Of a stretch of DNA of 64,000 nt, positions 11,067 to 22,151 are shown one piece after another. The DNA is taken from NCBI GenBank assembly GCA_019775845.1, contig JADQAV010000032.1, forward strand, positions 1 to 64,000. Direction: 5' to 3'. Origin of the DNA: Myrmaecium sp. VS I D KN 1. Its lineage: Eukaryota; Ascomycota; Dothideomycetes; Valsariales; Valsariaceae. The position numbers and the translations under genes were made by a program. The notes beneath the pieces were generated by a model that worked only from the letters and a program-made list of their open reading frames with translations, did no database searches and was not told the DNA's origin. How positions within the stretch are numbered: the first letter of the stretch is position 1; every line of letters starts with the position of its first letter.

Positions 11067-13524
11067 GGCGGCGAACTTTCGTGAGACTGGAGGATGGCGA
11101 AGTGTATGAAAGGATGTAAAGCAACTCGTGAAAGTGGAGAAATCGAGTGTTGAGTCTCTGTGAAATTGAAAATGGCAGAATACCCAAAAGTCGTGAACGT
11201 CGCTTGTGTTGTGAAAGTGGGAAGGAAAGGGTTTCGCGATTACAGAAGCAGAAGGAGGGTATATGGACTGGTCAAAGCGTCGATGGCTGGACGGTCGGTG
11301 ACAGAGAAAAAATAAATTAAATGTGAAAGAAGGATGTAACCTCGGGATCAGGTATGTGGCCAATGGGCGCCTGCGCCGTTGAGAAGCGAGTTGCTTTTGT
11401 TACGAGGGTAACGTGTGAATGTGAAATGAGTATATAAAGGAGCGGTGAGCTCATATACGTCCCGACGGGTGCACATGGTGACTACTTAGAACGAGGGTTA
11501 ATGAAAAGATGTGACAAAGGAAGCGCACTCAGCGACGGAAAGAGAAAGACAAAGGACGTTGCGGTGACGGGAGAGGGGATTAAAAGGGTCATATTAACAG
11601 GAGAGGGATGACAAAGACTACGCATGCGCGGATATGAACGTGTGAATGGCAAACCAGGACGATGACGACTACGGATATTTAGTTTGATTATATTGAACTG
11701 ATAAGAGAGGAGGGTTCGCTGCTGTCTGGAGACAACCAGTTTACATCGTTCAATCCTTTTGTCGCCGTCTCTCTGGCCCGGTCTCCGTCGTCCGCTGTGG
11801 AGGTTTTGACGGTCTGCAGTCCTCTGCAGGTTGACGGTCATTTAAGCATCCGGACATGTGACAGCAGGAAATCACGCAGAGATATACGAAGACCAGCGGA
11901 GGAAAGGCGGACCATCCTTCCATCGTTGACTCGGTGCAGATGGCTCCCGCGAAAAGGCGCACGATGGCGGTCGGTTGTGGCGCTCCGACAAGATCTGACA
12001 AAGGAAAGGTACGATTCTGGCTTCGGTCGCAAATTAGACTACCCAATCAGAGGCAAAGGCACCAGACAAGGGCAGGTGTGGTCCCTATCCAACTGATATC
12101 CACACACGCACACACATGGTTGCTTCTCCGGTGGTTGGATTTCAGCTCATCCAACTCCGCCAAACCGCAGTCCGTGCCGGCCTGTAGATGCGCATATGCT
12201 GTAGGAAGTCTTGAATGAGAGGCGGAGAAGGACAGGTCGGCGACTAGATGGTAGATGTTCATTGTTTGTATCCATCTGTCGCATACGGTGATGATGGGTA
12301 GAAGGACAAAGCACACTTGACAAACAAAGAGACCAGAGACTGAAAGAAAAACGGACATGCCGGAAGCGATACCAGCGGGATATGTAAAAGCAAACCTGTC
12401 CGTAGATTTAGGAGAATGGCAGATCACTTGAGTGGCGATGATGCTATACAATCGGTCCACATACATGAGCTCGACGGTGCCGGTGGAGTTGAAGTTGAAA
12501 GTTGATGTTCGTCGCGTCCCTCCCCGCCCTACCTCAGAAACCTCAGGCATGAGACGTCACGTGATGCACACCCCACGATTTTCAACTCTGTTCTTTTTCC
12601 AACTCGATAGTCTTTTCAGTTCAGAGAGCCTTTTCTAAATGGCATGCACAGAGCACCTTGAGATAATATAGGTTTTCGTGGTTGTTGGACGCATTTGTTC
12701 TGCAGCACGCGTACTGGGCTTAAGATCGTCAGCGCCTGAGTGCCTGAGTGCCTGAGGGTCTTGGTGCCCGAGGGCCTCAGGACCTGAGGGCCTGGGGTAA
12801 GGGAGACTTCGACGCGAGTTCGAAGGGTCCCCAACAATGAAACCCTCACATAATGGCACATAACAGTGACTCAAAACCGCTCAATATTCTGGTAGGCTTC
12901 AAGATGATTAAAAAGAAGGTGTAATCGAGTTAGTAGGATCACTATACATTATTATTTCCCTTAACTCAGACTGAATATACATCAGTCTGACCTTTTTCTA
13001 TTTTCTTCTATTATATTTAATTTCTTTTCGAGCTTTCCAGTACGTTCAACATATATCTATAACTACCTCACCTTCTGTTCAGGACGTTTTTTGCCCAGTC
13101 CCTTATCTGGGACTTCTACACTGCTCTTTTCTGAAGATCGGCTTAAAGGCAGAATTAGCAGCAAGTGGTAAAGTGATACGATAGGGTACATTCAGCTCAT
13201 CCTGCTGGAGCTTTTGGCACAGAGCACAATTGTATTGCCATATCTCCCTAAGAGCGTATCTTTCTTCTGTGACCATGGGCTTTCCAACCGGTGGTATCGA
13301 TCGATCAACACTTCACCGTCCCAGAAAACTACCGTAGGCAATGTGCTTCCTCTTCACGCTCCACGGACGTGAACGCGAAATGTTGACTTTGTTGTAACTG
13401 AACATCAACAGACGAGGCCTTTAAATAAATACTCCTTTCCACTCACATTCAACAAGCCTCACCCCAACACCCATCTCGACTACTACTCTCTCTGATTCTA
13501 CGCCTTCCTGGCTACGTTGCTACG
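11067..13524. other. Intergenic region between the acidic gene and the next + strand gene
   Basis: About 2.5 kb containing the 5' region of the acidic gene and, near 13,420, an AT-rich TATA-like stretch (TTTAAATAAATA) about 100 bp ahead of the next gene. Frames such as 12,047-12,550 (-) contain hydrophobic patches but lack coding character. Apart from the degenerate minisatellite at 12,733-12,796 I see nothing definite. Confidence 0.5.
12733..12796. repeat. Degenerate GCCTGAGG minisatellite
   Basis: About seven imperfect 8-10 bp units of the form GCCTGAGT/G, with the last ones changed to GCCCGAGG and GCCTCAGG. It lies in non-coding DNA. Confidence 0.8.
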
Positions 13525-14377
13525 ATGGCCGACACCTACCAAACCCCCAGCAACCTTCTCGCGGCCATGATGCTATCCGACCCACCACCGCGCGAGTCAT
13601 CTCCCGAGCCTCAAGCACAAAACGCTGAACTTGCTGCTATCAGCGTCGCTCACGACTCGGACGAAACCGATCCGGAGGATTACATCGTGCCTTCCTCTCG
13701 ACCCTCCACTCCTAGGACGTCTCCCCACAAGCAGAGCAACGCATACATGGTCCATCCGACTCATATATTCCAGGAACACGTCGCCGAGATTCTCGTCGCT
13801 GAGCCTGAGACTGCTCATCCTGGCCATCTCGCCGAAGCCTCCTCTGGCGAACCAGTTCAGCCTACCGATATTAACGGACCCATTCCTACCGAGACCCAGT
13901 CGATCTGCGACTACCTACAGCACATCCACCAGCGGCTCGACGTTATGTGCTCCGAGATTGAGGGCTTGCGCAAGGACATCTTGCTCCTCCCTGCCACCTT
14001 CCGCGAGCGCGAGGATGCTCCGTAAGTCCCTCTCTGCCCTTTCCCCCTCCCATAATCATCCACTAACACATATTCTCAGCAGTGAAGGCGTCCTCTCCGA
14101 AGCGATGACATCGCGCTTCCTAGACGCGCGCGCCTACAATCAGACCCTCACTCATCTGACCGACAAGCTGGAACCGGTCCCAAGCCTTGTCCACGGCGGC
14201 GGAGCGATCCCCGCCTTTCCAGAGACGGTCGGGGCCTTCTTCGATATGAATAGGAAGGAACTGGAGAGCTTGGCGGAGTGGCTTGGGGTATCTGAGCCGC
14301 AGACCAAGATGCGCTTGCTGCGTTTGCTTCGAGTGCTTGTGGGGCTGATGGAGATGGGACGGTATGTCCTGAACTGA
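13525..14377 (+). CDS. Unnamed two-exon protein with a short central coiled coil (264 aa)
   Basis: Exon 1 is 13,525-14,021 and exon 2 is 14,080-14,377. The 58-nt intron has a GTAAGT donor, a CTAAC branch site and a CTCAG acceptor; a second AG three bases on would change only one residue. The first 100 residues are Pro/Ser/Asp-rich and probably disordered. Residues about 125-155 (CDYLQHIHQRLDVMCSEIEG) look like an amphipathic helix or short coiled coil, followed by a helical C-terminal domain of about 95 residues rich in Leu and Glu. A GTATGT donor at 14,362 with an AG near 14,427 allows an alternative C-terminus (GRYSLRSVG instead of GRYVLN). I do not recognise the family. Start context is ACGATGGCC. 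Confidence 0.75.
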
Positions 14378-14759
14378 GGGAGTAGATGATTGAGACCCGT
14401 GAACACGCTTCTTGATGCTATCGTCAGATATTCCCTACGGAGTGTTGGCTGAGGCGTACACGGTACAGCGGGTGGGAAGTTCCACCTAGCAGAGATAACC
14501 TCATATACCGAGGCCGTCAGCAACTACTACTCTTCAATACAATGATGGTTTCCCTACTTTGAATCTTCCAGACCGTGCAGAGTTCTTCATGTAGATGATC
14601 AAGCTTGAGGCAACTGTTTGTTTGAAACCACAGGAACGCAGTAGTCTACAATCGTGATCTGCCACATCATGGAAATTCCCTATTTTCGATCACCATGTAC
14701 CACCCAAACCCCTTCCATACCCAAGTAATCGTGTCTCTTCAAGCTTCTGGTAGTACCCC

Positions 14760-15422
14760 TCAAGCATCCTTACCCTTGACAGCCTGCTCAGCAGCCTCCT
14801 TAACCTTCTCCTTCACCATCCTCGCCCTCTCCAAAATCTTCTCCACACCCTCCCGATCAATCAGCTTACACCGTCCTTCTTCATCAAAATAACGATCGAA
14901 CTCCGCCGCAGCCCGAGCAGCCTGCTCGCGCACAAGCGCTTCCTGCTGCGGATCGCCTCCCACAAGCAGTTCTCGACCCTGACGGGCGATCGTGGCGAGG
15001 TTCTGTGCGGCGAGGTTGCATTTGTCCAATGTGTACAGTGCTCTGTTGAGCCGGGTGATGGCAGTGGAGACGAAGACCCGTTCTGGAGGGTGCGATGAAG
15101 GGGGGAGTTGGCCGTGGAGGATTAGGTGAGTCCTGTAGTCGCCGGAATATGTCATTTACCTATCGGTTCATCTGAGAGGAGTTGTGGAAAATGTCACGTA
15201 CTCATGGAGGAGGTCCAGAAGGAGTAGCATCGTTTTCTCAGTGCGCTTTGCTTCCGCAAGGCCCTCAACTGAGAGGCTGGAGAGGTAGGCGAAGTAGCTT
15301 GCTCGAAGCGTGAAGGAGAGCGCGTCAAGCTCGTCTGTGTTTTCAGACGTATGGGGCTCTTGGGCTTTCTGCTGCTGTTTCTGCGCCTTGCGTGCAGCGT
15401 GCTTGGAGCTGAAGTTGCCCAT
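14760..15422 (-). CDS. Unnamed two-exon helical protein with N-myristoylation-type start (197 aa)
   Basis: Exon 1 is 15,202-15,422 and exon 2 is 14,760-15,132. The 69-nt intron has a GTACGT donor and a CTACAG acceptor, and joining them keeps one frame (..LLDLLHE then THLILHGQL..). The N-terminus MGNFSSKHAARKAQK has Gly2, a small residue at position 6 and a basic stretch, the classic pattern for N-myristoylation plus electrostatic membrane binding. The rest is predicted almost entirely helical. The second half (CNLAAQNLATIARQ to the Lys-rich end) resembles an antiparallel helical bundle or coiled coil. No catalytic motif is visible. It converges on the 3' end of the + strand gene at 13,525-14,377. 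A role at the inner membrane face is inference. Confidence 0.75.
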
Positions 15423-15841
15423 TTTGGTTTGATCTTGTCCTTGTGCTGCTTCGAAGCTGTCTTCCTCTGTTGTTTGTTTGTGGATGCAGAGTACCTGCGT
15501 GCATCATGCGAGATGAGGGAGAGGATACTAGTTTTGAAGAGGCCGTTGAAGCATGGAGTGACACGTTGGAACTCCTTCAGTGACGTGGTGGAGATGTTTA
15601 ACGCAAAAGCATGTGATTTACTGTAAAATTCCATTCAATGGCCCCAAGCACCCTTTCCCATTAGTATACAACACTAATCTATACTGAGTTACTACTATAC
15701 AGGAGTTTTGGAGATCCTACAACCGACAATGGTCACAGTTTCCCTCAGGGAAAAGCCCTCACTTCGGCACTGTGCCTTGCAAGATGCTTGCTGGCTCACC
15801 TTCCTGTTCAATGAGCCTATCCCTCCCCTTCCATGCCATAT

Positions 15842-17287
15842 TCAATATTGTCGTAATGGTCTACTACTCTCTCCTGATCCTTGAATGCCTCTCCGCATCC
15901 AACACGACCAAATCTCCCTTGCCAAGGCTTTATGAATCTTCAACTGGGCCTTCTCATCATCCGCCATCATGCCTTCACCCTCGCCTTGATTCCCCGCCTT
16001 CTCACCAACGCGTCCTTCGCCCTTTGCCTTCAGCTCCCGCACCATCCTCACCCCAGGCCTCCCCGCCGCTACCCTTGCCACTTCCTTCAGCAAGCTCGCG
16101 TTCACCCACGGCTGGTCGGTATCACCGAAGGAATGGAAGAGTGATTCGAAGCAACTCGATTGAGCGGCCAATGACGAAGACACGTATACTTTCTTCAACC
16201 GCTTCGAGGGCGGCATGTAGGTGCCCAACGCCTCGAAGACGGTGAGCAGGTATCGAATGTAAAGGAGGATAGGCGAAGGACGAGCGTCCGTGAGGAAAAC
16301 CAGGTCGCTGGGAAATGTCCTGGGCAGGTCTCCGTCCTGAGGTTGCGCGATGACGGCTCGGTAGGAGGTAGGCGTCAAGGGTGTCGTGGTGCTTGGAACC
16401 ACCAGGAACTTTCCTTCCTGGAACAGGGGACGGAGGATGGGGGAAACTGTAATCACTGCCTCAGGCGCATCATCGACATACTGGATCCAGCCGTTTGTCA
16501 GGTGGGCGATGGTCGCTTTGCTGATGGTGAGCGGCAGGATTGGTGTGGGAGAACCGATGTCTGGTGCGGTGTCGTTCAGGAATGTCTGGCACATCAGAGG
16601 ACACCAGGAAATAGTGAAACTATCTGGGGAGGACTGAACAGTTGGTGCATATGCGCGGTTTGCCTCCTGGATGAGGAGAGGGGTGCTTGACCATTGGGGT
16701 GTCAATTCCGCAATGCGCTCCATGTAAGTAGTGCTCAAGGTGAAGGATGAAGAGTTGCCTGACGGAATCGTTGATCGAATATAATCGTATAATTGGTCTT
16801 TCCGCGTACGGAGCAGAAAGGACTCGGTCAGCAAAGGAACGATCCGGTGGTGAAGATCGCACAGGGCGGCTTCAACGTCTTCCTGGATGATCAGGTCGAG
16901 TGCTGGGCCACGGTAAAAGTTTGCTTGGTTGCAACTTCAGGTCCACAGCTCCCTCACGTCCTCCTCTACTCCTTGATAGGACCGTATGAGACGCGACACC
17001 ATGGTGTCCCGCGTTGCCAGATAGTTTCAGCATGTTTGGCGGGAGACACGTTCCCGTCCGAGGGGAAGAGGGATAATGTAGAGCCAATCGAAAGTGGAGG
17101 CGTTCTCTCGATGCTGCTGCACCAGAAAGCGGTGATCGTCATACCGACGAAACAGCCTACCGTATCGCTTGTCGTCGCGAAGAGACAGTCGTTGCAGACG
17201 GTCGAAGTATGCCTGGATCGACGGCGGTGTTTCGAGCACCAGCGGGTGACGGTCAGTCGGGTTGGCAGCGGTGCTGAGCGCGGCCAT
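15842..17287 (-). CDS. Unnamed protein, about 432 aa, one intron (structure uncertain)
   Basis: The ATG at 17,287 opens a frame of about 79 codons (MAALSTAANPTDRHPLV..). A second long frame, 15,842 to 16,902, continues it. The best single-intron model removes 16,903-17,049 (GTGTCT..GCCCAG, phase 1), giving about 432 residues. The donor is weak, and a model with two introns and a 14-nt exon also keeps frame. The central part has a beta-rich look (AVITVSPILRPLFQEGKF) and the C-terminal third is helical and basic (SKRLKKVY). No signal peptide, membrane segment or catalytic motif is recognised. The gene is divergent from the + strand gene starting at 17,900 and shares its 612-bp intergenic region. 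Confidence 0.65.
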
Positions 17288-17715
17288 GTTGGATGTTTGA
17301 CTGAGAAAGATGAAGAGATAAGAGGGGGAGTCAGAGGGGGGGTGAGAGAAGGGTTGCGAACTGTGATGGTCTGAAGTGCGTGAAGCGTCAAAGCAGAGTG
17401 AATGGTTGTCGCGAATCCTCGATCCTCAGTCAGACGGTCGATCCAGACTTGAGCACATGCAGCAAGTGTCGGGAAGCAAGCGTCGCTGTTGCTATGGTAC
17501 GGTGCAGGACAAACGAATATCCCGCGCCGTGTTTGCACCGTTGGCAATTAAGAACCACGCAGGCAACGTTGCTTAGCAAAGGGGGAGGCGACAGACAATG
17601 CTCGAAGTGATTTAGAGCTACTCCGAGTGCAAGACAGACACAACCCTGAATATCAGTCTCAGTCGTCTAGCAATTGACGCGGCAGCACGCGGCCAGCGCA
17701 AGCAAATCTCGTTCT

Positions 17716-17738
17716 TATATAAACGAAGTGACACTTCG
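17716..17738 (+). promoter_or_regulatory. TATA box followed by a near-perfect palindrome
   Basis: TATATAAA at 17,716-17,723 is followed at once by CGAAGTG-A-CACTTCG (17,724-17,738), two 7-bp arms around one base. It lies 162 bp ahead of the ATG at 17,900, in the only space between two divergent genes, and so is a plausible core promoter with a dimer-binding site. Its function is inferred. Confidence 0.5.
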
Positions 17739-17899
17739 TCACCTCACGTCTTTGTTTATCTTCACTTCAAGAGTCACGGTATTGTGCGCGGGACTGGAAC
17801 GTAACAGTCAAGGTACGCTGTCATTGTTAACTTTGCGTACATGAACTTCAGGCACCTGATTCAAAGCTGACTGTCGGAACCTTGGCCGACGCTCACAGG

Positions 17900-18295
17900 A
17901 TGGGAAACACTTGGAGTGGAAGCAACAGCAACGCCGACAGAAACGACAGTCAGAAGCACACCGACGACGCAGCGTCGTCAGCACCGACTGTAGCTACAAT
18001 GAAAGACGTAGCAGAATTGATGCGAGTTGCGCGAGCTTCGCAATATTCTCATACCCCCAAACATGAGCTTTCAAGTCCTCCGGCGGAGAGCATTGCACGT
18101 CAAGAGCATCAAGATATTCCGTTGCGCAGCAGTCAGAAGATTTCGGAAGTCCGTAGCGCTTTAGACAAGATAACCGACGACTTGGGACAGGTTGAAGCGA
18201 TGGCGGCGAAAATACGGGCAGAGCTTGTCGAGATTCACGACGGTTTGAGCCGGGTCTCAGGACGCGGTGGCCGGGAGCAGACAGATAGAGAATAG
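17900..18295 (+). CDS. Small protein with myristoylation-type start and C-terminal coiled coil (131 aa)
   Basis: The frame is open upstream to 17,882, but the first ATG is at 17,900. The N-terminus MGNTWSGSNSNADRND has Gly2, Asn3 and Ser6, a consensus N-myristoylation pattern. About 60 polar, probably disordered residues follow. Then residues about 84-120 (KISEVRSALDKITDDLGQ and on) form a heptad-like amphipathic helix. No enzyme motif is present. A TATA box and palindrome lie 160 bp upstream. It is divergent from the 432-aa gene. Together with the MGNFSSK protein 2.5 kb away it is the second predicted lipidated coiled-coil protein in the island. I do not recognise the family. Confidence 0.6.
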   Translation: MGNTWSGSNSNADRNDSQKHTDDAASSAPTVATMKDVAELMRVARASQYSHTPKHELSSPPAESIARQEHQDIPLRSSQKISEVRSALDKITDDLGQVEAMAAKIRAELVEIHDGLSRVSGRGGREQTDRE

Positions 18296-18958
18296 TGATA
18301 AGGGCTGGCTGATGCCGTATATACTACCTACTGGACGCGTGTTTAGGCGCACTACGTGGGGAAGACAAGGTAGATATATACGCGGTGACAATGGGCTTTT
18401 CATCCCGAGAAAGCAGGAGGTAGATGGTCTCTACCCGAGATAATTATGAGGATGCTTCTACTAAAGATTCATACCGCACACGTCCGGTTTGGTATAACCA
18501 TAACAACAATCGCAGGCTGCATATTGAACGGCTCAAACAGACCAAGTTGCATGTCACACTGATTGCAACTGACTGAGAGAAAGAACCATGGATAGTTGGA
18601 AGTGAAGCAGGTGCAAAAAAATATAGGCCAGATATCACGGACGACCGTTCTACAGATCCGCTTCTAAGCTCTATCAATTACAAATACTATTTCGGGTTGT
18701 CTTTAAACATGACACCGTGGGAATTGATTGTCATCGGGTTACAACAACCATCCGTGAACCCGTGATTCGAACACATGCCTCATCCTCTTTGCGGGACGCC
18801 GGCAACCAAAATAGACGGATGTCAATATCGCGCTTTTCTGCCAGGACTTGAAAGAAACAACAGAGTCCCTTGTCTCAAGCTCTGCAATACGGACGGAATG
18901 GATTACAAAAGCATCCCGTTCGACTGACATTCGCTCATCAACACACCTGCCTTACACT
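18296..18958. other. Gene-free stretch
   Basis: No supported gene. A patch at about 18,727-18,806 looks tRNA-like on the minus strand (outer 7-bp complement and a TTCGAAT loop) but fails the tRNA fold. Nothing else was seen. Confidence 0.5.
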
Positions 18959-19331
18959 ATGGCGAACGCATGCAGCGGAGCTTTCGCCGTCGCCAGTGCT
19001 GAGGATATGCCTACCGGACAACCTGAAGGACAGTATTTCTGGAGCCTTAGAAGTAGTCATCGCCGTCATCCACAGGTCAGTATCCCCCATTCCCAGCGGA
19101 CAGAAAATCCTTCTTCCTTCCTTCTCCCTCTGACACCTCCACTTCTCGATGTAGCCATACCGCGTTCACGCGTCGCTCCATCTCTGCAAAGAACACGCCG
19201 AAACAAAGGTCGAGATCGACACGCTCAAGGCGGAGATTGCGCAGTTGGAACGGGCTCTGGCCAAGGTGCGAGAGGAGTTGCTGGAAGTCCGGATGCGGTT
19301 GGTGGCTGCGCGCATCAATATGTGGATTTAG
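18959..19331 (+). CDS. Small two-exon coiled-coil protein (97 aa)
   Basis: Exon 1 is 18,959-19,075 and exon 2 is 19,155-19,331. The 79-nt intron has a GTCAGT donor, a CTGAC branch site about 20 nt ahead of the acceptor and a GTAG acceptor, and both exons are phase 0. The C-terminal 45 residues (VEIDTLKAEIAQLERALAKV onward) are a textbook leucine-rich heptad coiled coil with alternating acidic and basic residues, ending in ARINMWI. The first exon is low in complexity and has no clear fold. Another reading frame in exon 1 also looks coding (LKDSISGALEVVIAV) but cannot be spliced in phase to the coiled coil, so the exon 1 assignment is tentative. The function is unknown; dimerisation is likely. 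Confidence 0.5.
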
Positions 19332-22026
19332 CTGTCCGTTCCGATCGTATTCAGAGCGTGGACTGAGTGTCTTCCCAGTGCGGTCCGGTGTTTCGACCGC
19401 AGGGCAGGCCACTCTTGGGGCAAGGGAATAGATCGGTGAAGCGCGCTGGGTGTCATATCAGATGTGAATGAAAGTATATGCTGTACCCTACCTGCCTCCG
19501 TGACTCCAAAGGGGCTTGGATGTCTGAAGCTCCCTTCGACCATACATACGCCGCGCGTGCAGTAGGTAGCGGATCGAGAACGTTCGGCTGGCTCCGAAAT
19601 GCGTCGTTCTGGTTTCGTTCCTTCAGCATTCTTCGGCGGCGGAAAGCGTCCTGGAATATTGCCGAAGTGAATTCGAATGAATCAAGAGAGGAAAGGCAGT
19701 ACTCAACCATAGGTGGACGGTCTCAGACGTCGCATGCGCCAACTGTATTGTCTTCCTTCCCTCCACGGCATCTGGCATAATGAGACGAAAGAATGCAACA
19801 TTGGCGAACGTTCCGGATTATGTCGTCATTCAAGTCTTACGTATGCTCCGACTTCCTGTTGATGCGATGAGGCTGTGGCAGGCAAGCAACATTTTGTAAG
19901 GAATATATGTATGAATCCTGGACGCGACCATAGCCCAGGCATGATTTCTCCTCAACCAGGCCACGGAACGGGAGCTTGGTGCTCACTAAGGCCGTCGGGG
20001 AGTTGGTAAAGCAAACCTTTCTTTGCAGATTGTGCAGTGTGGCTACTACCATTAACAACAAGTCTTCAAGAGGCTTTCTGGGACTTTTGTTGGAGTTGGA
20101 GAAGCTGTCGTGGATGTGCCACGTCATGATGATAGGTAAGGTGATCTCCACTGCTTTGTTCGTATGCAGAATATGTGAATGGATTCAGAGGGTCTTGCTG
20201 GAAGGACTATGTGATCTGAAATGAGGTGGTTGTATAGACTCGTTCTTGTATGCACTCGATTCTTTGAGTGACCGTAACAAAAAAAGGCCTTGTTTTCAGC
20301 CGGGATCTTGCGTTTACCTTACTTGATTGCTCCCTCGCTACCTTGTCCAATCACCTGACGCCATTGCCTCCCTGTGGCGGAAATGCTTTCTTTCTTCCTC
20401 TTTGCCTGTCCCTGTCGCGGTATATACAGGACCATGTTTGGGAAACAGCAGTTGGTCTTCCCACTGCTAGCTCATCACAACCGTACAATTGCCCCGTCCG
20501 GGGAACATACGAGTACGTACCTTGCTACGATATACAACCTTGTCCCTTCAACTCTCCTTCCACAAAGGTGAATCCGCCATAGCATCAACGTCCGGTCTGC
20601 TCTCCGCACCGAGCCCTGAGGACACAGAGCGCGCTGATGCTACGAGAGCTCCTCAAGCCTTCCAATGGTATCGAAGCACACCGCGAAAGGTCAAACACGG
20701 CGTTCGTGAATTCTACCACAAGCAAACGGCGAGGATTCCAAGAAGCTTGCGCGCATAAGGTCGGAAAACCGGAATTGCTTAAAACTTGCCATTTTGTCAC
20801 ATACCACGCCACACAACAGATCGAACAGTTGAAGCCCGACTACCAGGACTGAATTACGTGTATAGGTACTTGTACGCTTTGGGGAATCCAGTCCCAGTTT
20901 TCCGATTCCCATTTCTCACTGCCCAACGGCGTCCGGATCGCACAGTGGAGACAGTCCCTAGGGCATACGTACATTGACCGGCGCATATACGACGTGGCTG
21001 GTAACCAACCGCCGGTACTATGGAAGAGGATGCTCTCCACGGGGGAACCAGGATGGCTGATTCTTCATCTTCAGCTGCCAAATACAAGATCCCCGCCGTG
21101 TGAATGTACCACGTTGTTAATACCGAACTCGCGAAGCTGCTCTCCATGGGAGGTATCGGCGGAACGATCCAGTCGGCGGAGGTATCTCGCGTCATACGTC
21201 GGGCAAAGGACGGGAGACATCTCTCAAGGTGGCCGGCGCCCCTTTTCGGAGCGATGTAAGACTTGGGTGAGCACTCTATTGTTCTAGCTACTCTCGCTTT
21301 CGGAGAACGGTCTCGCCAGACTAATCATGTCGCTCTCGTCCCACACGCGCTCGGTGGTTCTCTGTTTTGGGAGACGTGTAAGTGACCGGATTGGGTACTC
21401 ACAGTATCAATCTAGATGCAGAAAAAAACATCCAGGCTAGCACACCAGAAACGTGATCCTCCGCTCACATCTGCGAGCGACCTGAAAAATCTGGGGTTTC
21501 GTGCTTACTGCGCCAGAGCCCCTGTGCGACGACAAAGTACGTTTTGGACGATCGCCGAGTGACAGGCACTACCCTATTGTCACCCCCTCCATTCTCACGG
21601 CTGCTCCGAAGGCCGCACTACCGGGCCTTTCTCCTTGATGAGCTACACCATTCATCACGAGCCAACCAGACTCAAGTTCCTCGAAAGGTAAGACGTTTTC
21701 CCCAGAGCCTAGCTGTGCGTTCAACGTCCTTGACGAAGCGATCGCAATGCCGGTGGCACTAGTTAGATCCAGCACACAAGCAACAGTGGGCTCAGCGGAT
21801 CTGTCGTCAACATGCCGACCATCCGGTGGATCTACGACATTCCGTCACGCGAACGCTCTCTCCATCAACAATAGTTGGTCTCGGGCCAAACCACCGGTCA
21901 AGAACAATCCAACCAGAATCAACCTCCTCTCCAAGTTTTGAGCAGGCCGCAACAGATGCCGCAACAGCCGGGTAGAGAAACAGAGCTTACGCAACTACTT
22001 TCCCGGATTGTAGAGCGAAGGACGCA
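19332..22026. other. Gene-free stretch (2.7 kb) with weak coding remnants
   Basis: Only short frames occur. The end of the region, about 21,780-22,030 on the + strand, has a coding-like text (QNQPPLQVLSRPQQMPQQ, then ELTQLLSRIVERRTQ) interrupted by a TAG and without a clear start. This may be the decayed 3' end of a gene. Pieces near 21,590-21,680 could belong to the same relic. No tRNA or transposon end was found. Confidence 0.4.
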
Positions 22027-22075
22027 ATGACGGAAACACCGTCATGACGGTATGTGTCCAGGTCGTGGCTATAAG
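22027..22075 (+). promoter_or_regulatory. bZIP-like inverted repeat and TATA box of the small secreted protein gene
   Basis: A perfect inverted repeat ATGACGG-AAACA-CCGTCAT (22,027-22,045) is followed by a further TGACGG. TGACG/CGTCA is the half-site of CREB/ATF-type bZIP factors. TATAAG stands at 22,070-22,075, about 80 bp ahead of the ATG. The spacing fits a regulated fungal promoter. Binding by a bZIP factor is inference. Confidence 0.5.
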
Positions 22076-22151
22076 AACCTGGATATACCGGCTGATCTCA
22101 ACTTCCCATCTCACTCACATCCGCCTATTCAACATTCAAATACCCTTCACT

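Noticed and set aside
12047-12550. 167-codon minus-strand frame between genes
   Set aside because: Hydrophobic patches only, irregular codon use, and overlaps similar frames on both strands. Best seen as chance.
18727-18806. tRNA-like patch on the minus strand (outer CATCCGT/ACGGATG complement and a TTCGAAT loop)
   Set aside because: Four extra bases lie between the T arm and the acceptor arm, the T stem is poorly paired and no D arm forms, so this is not a tRNA.
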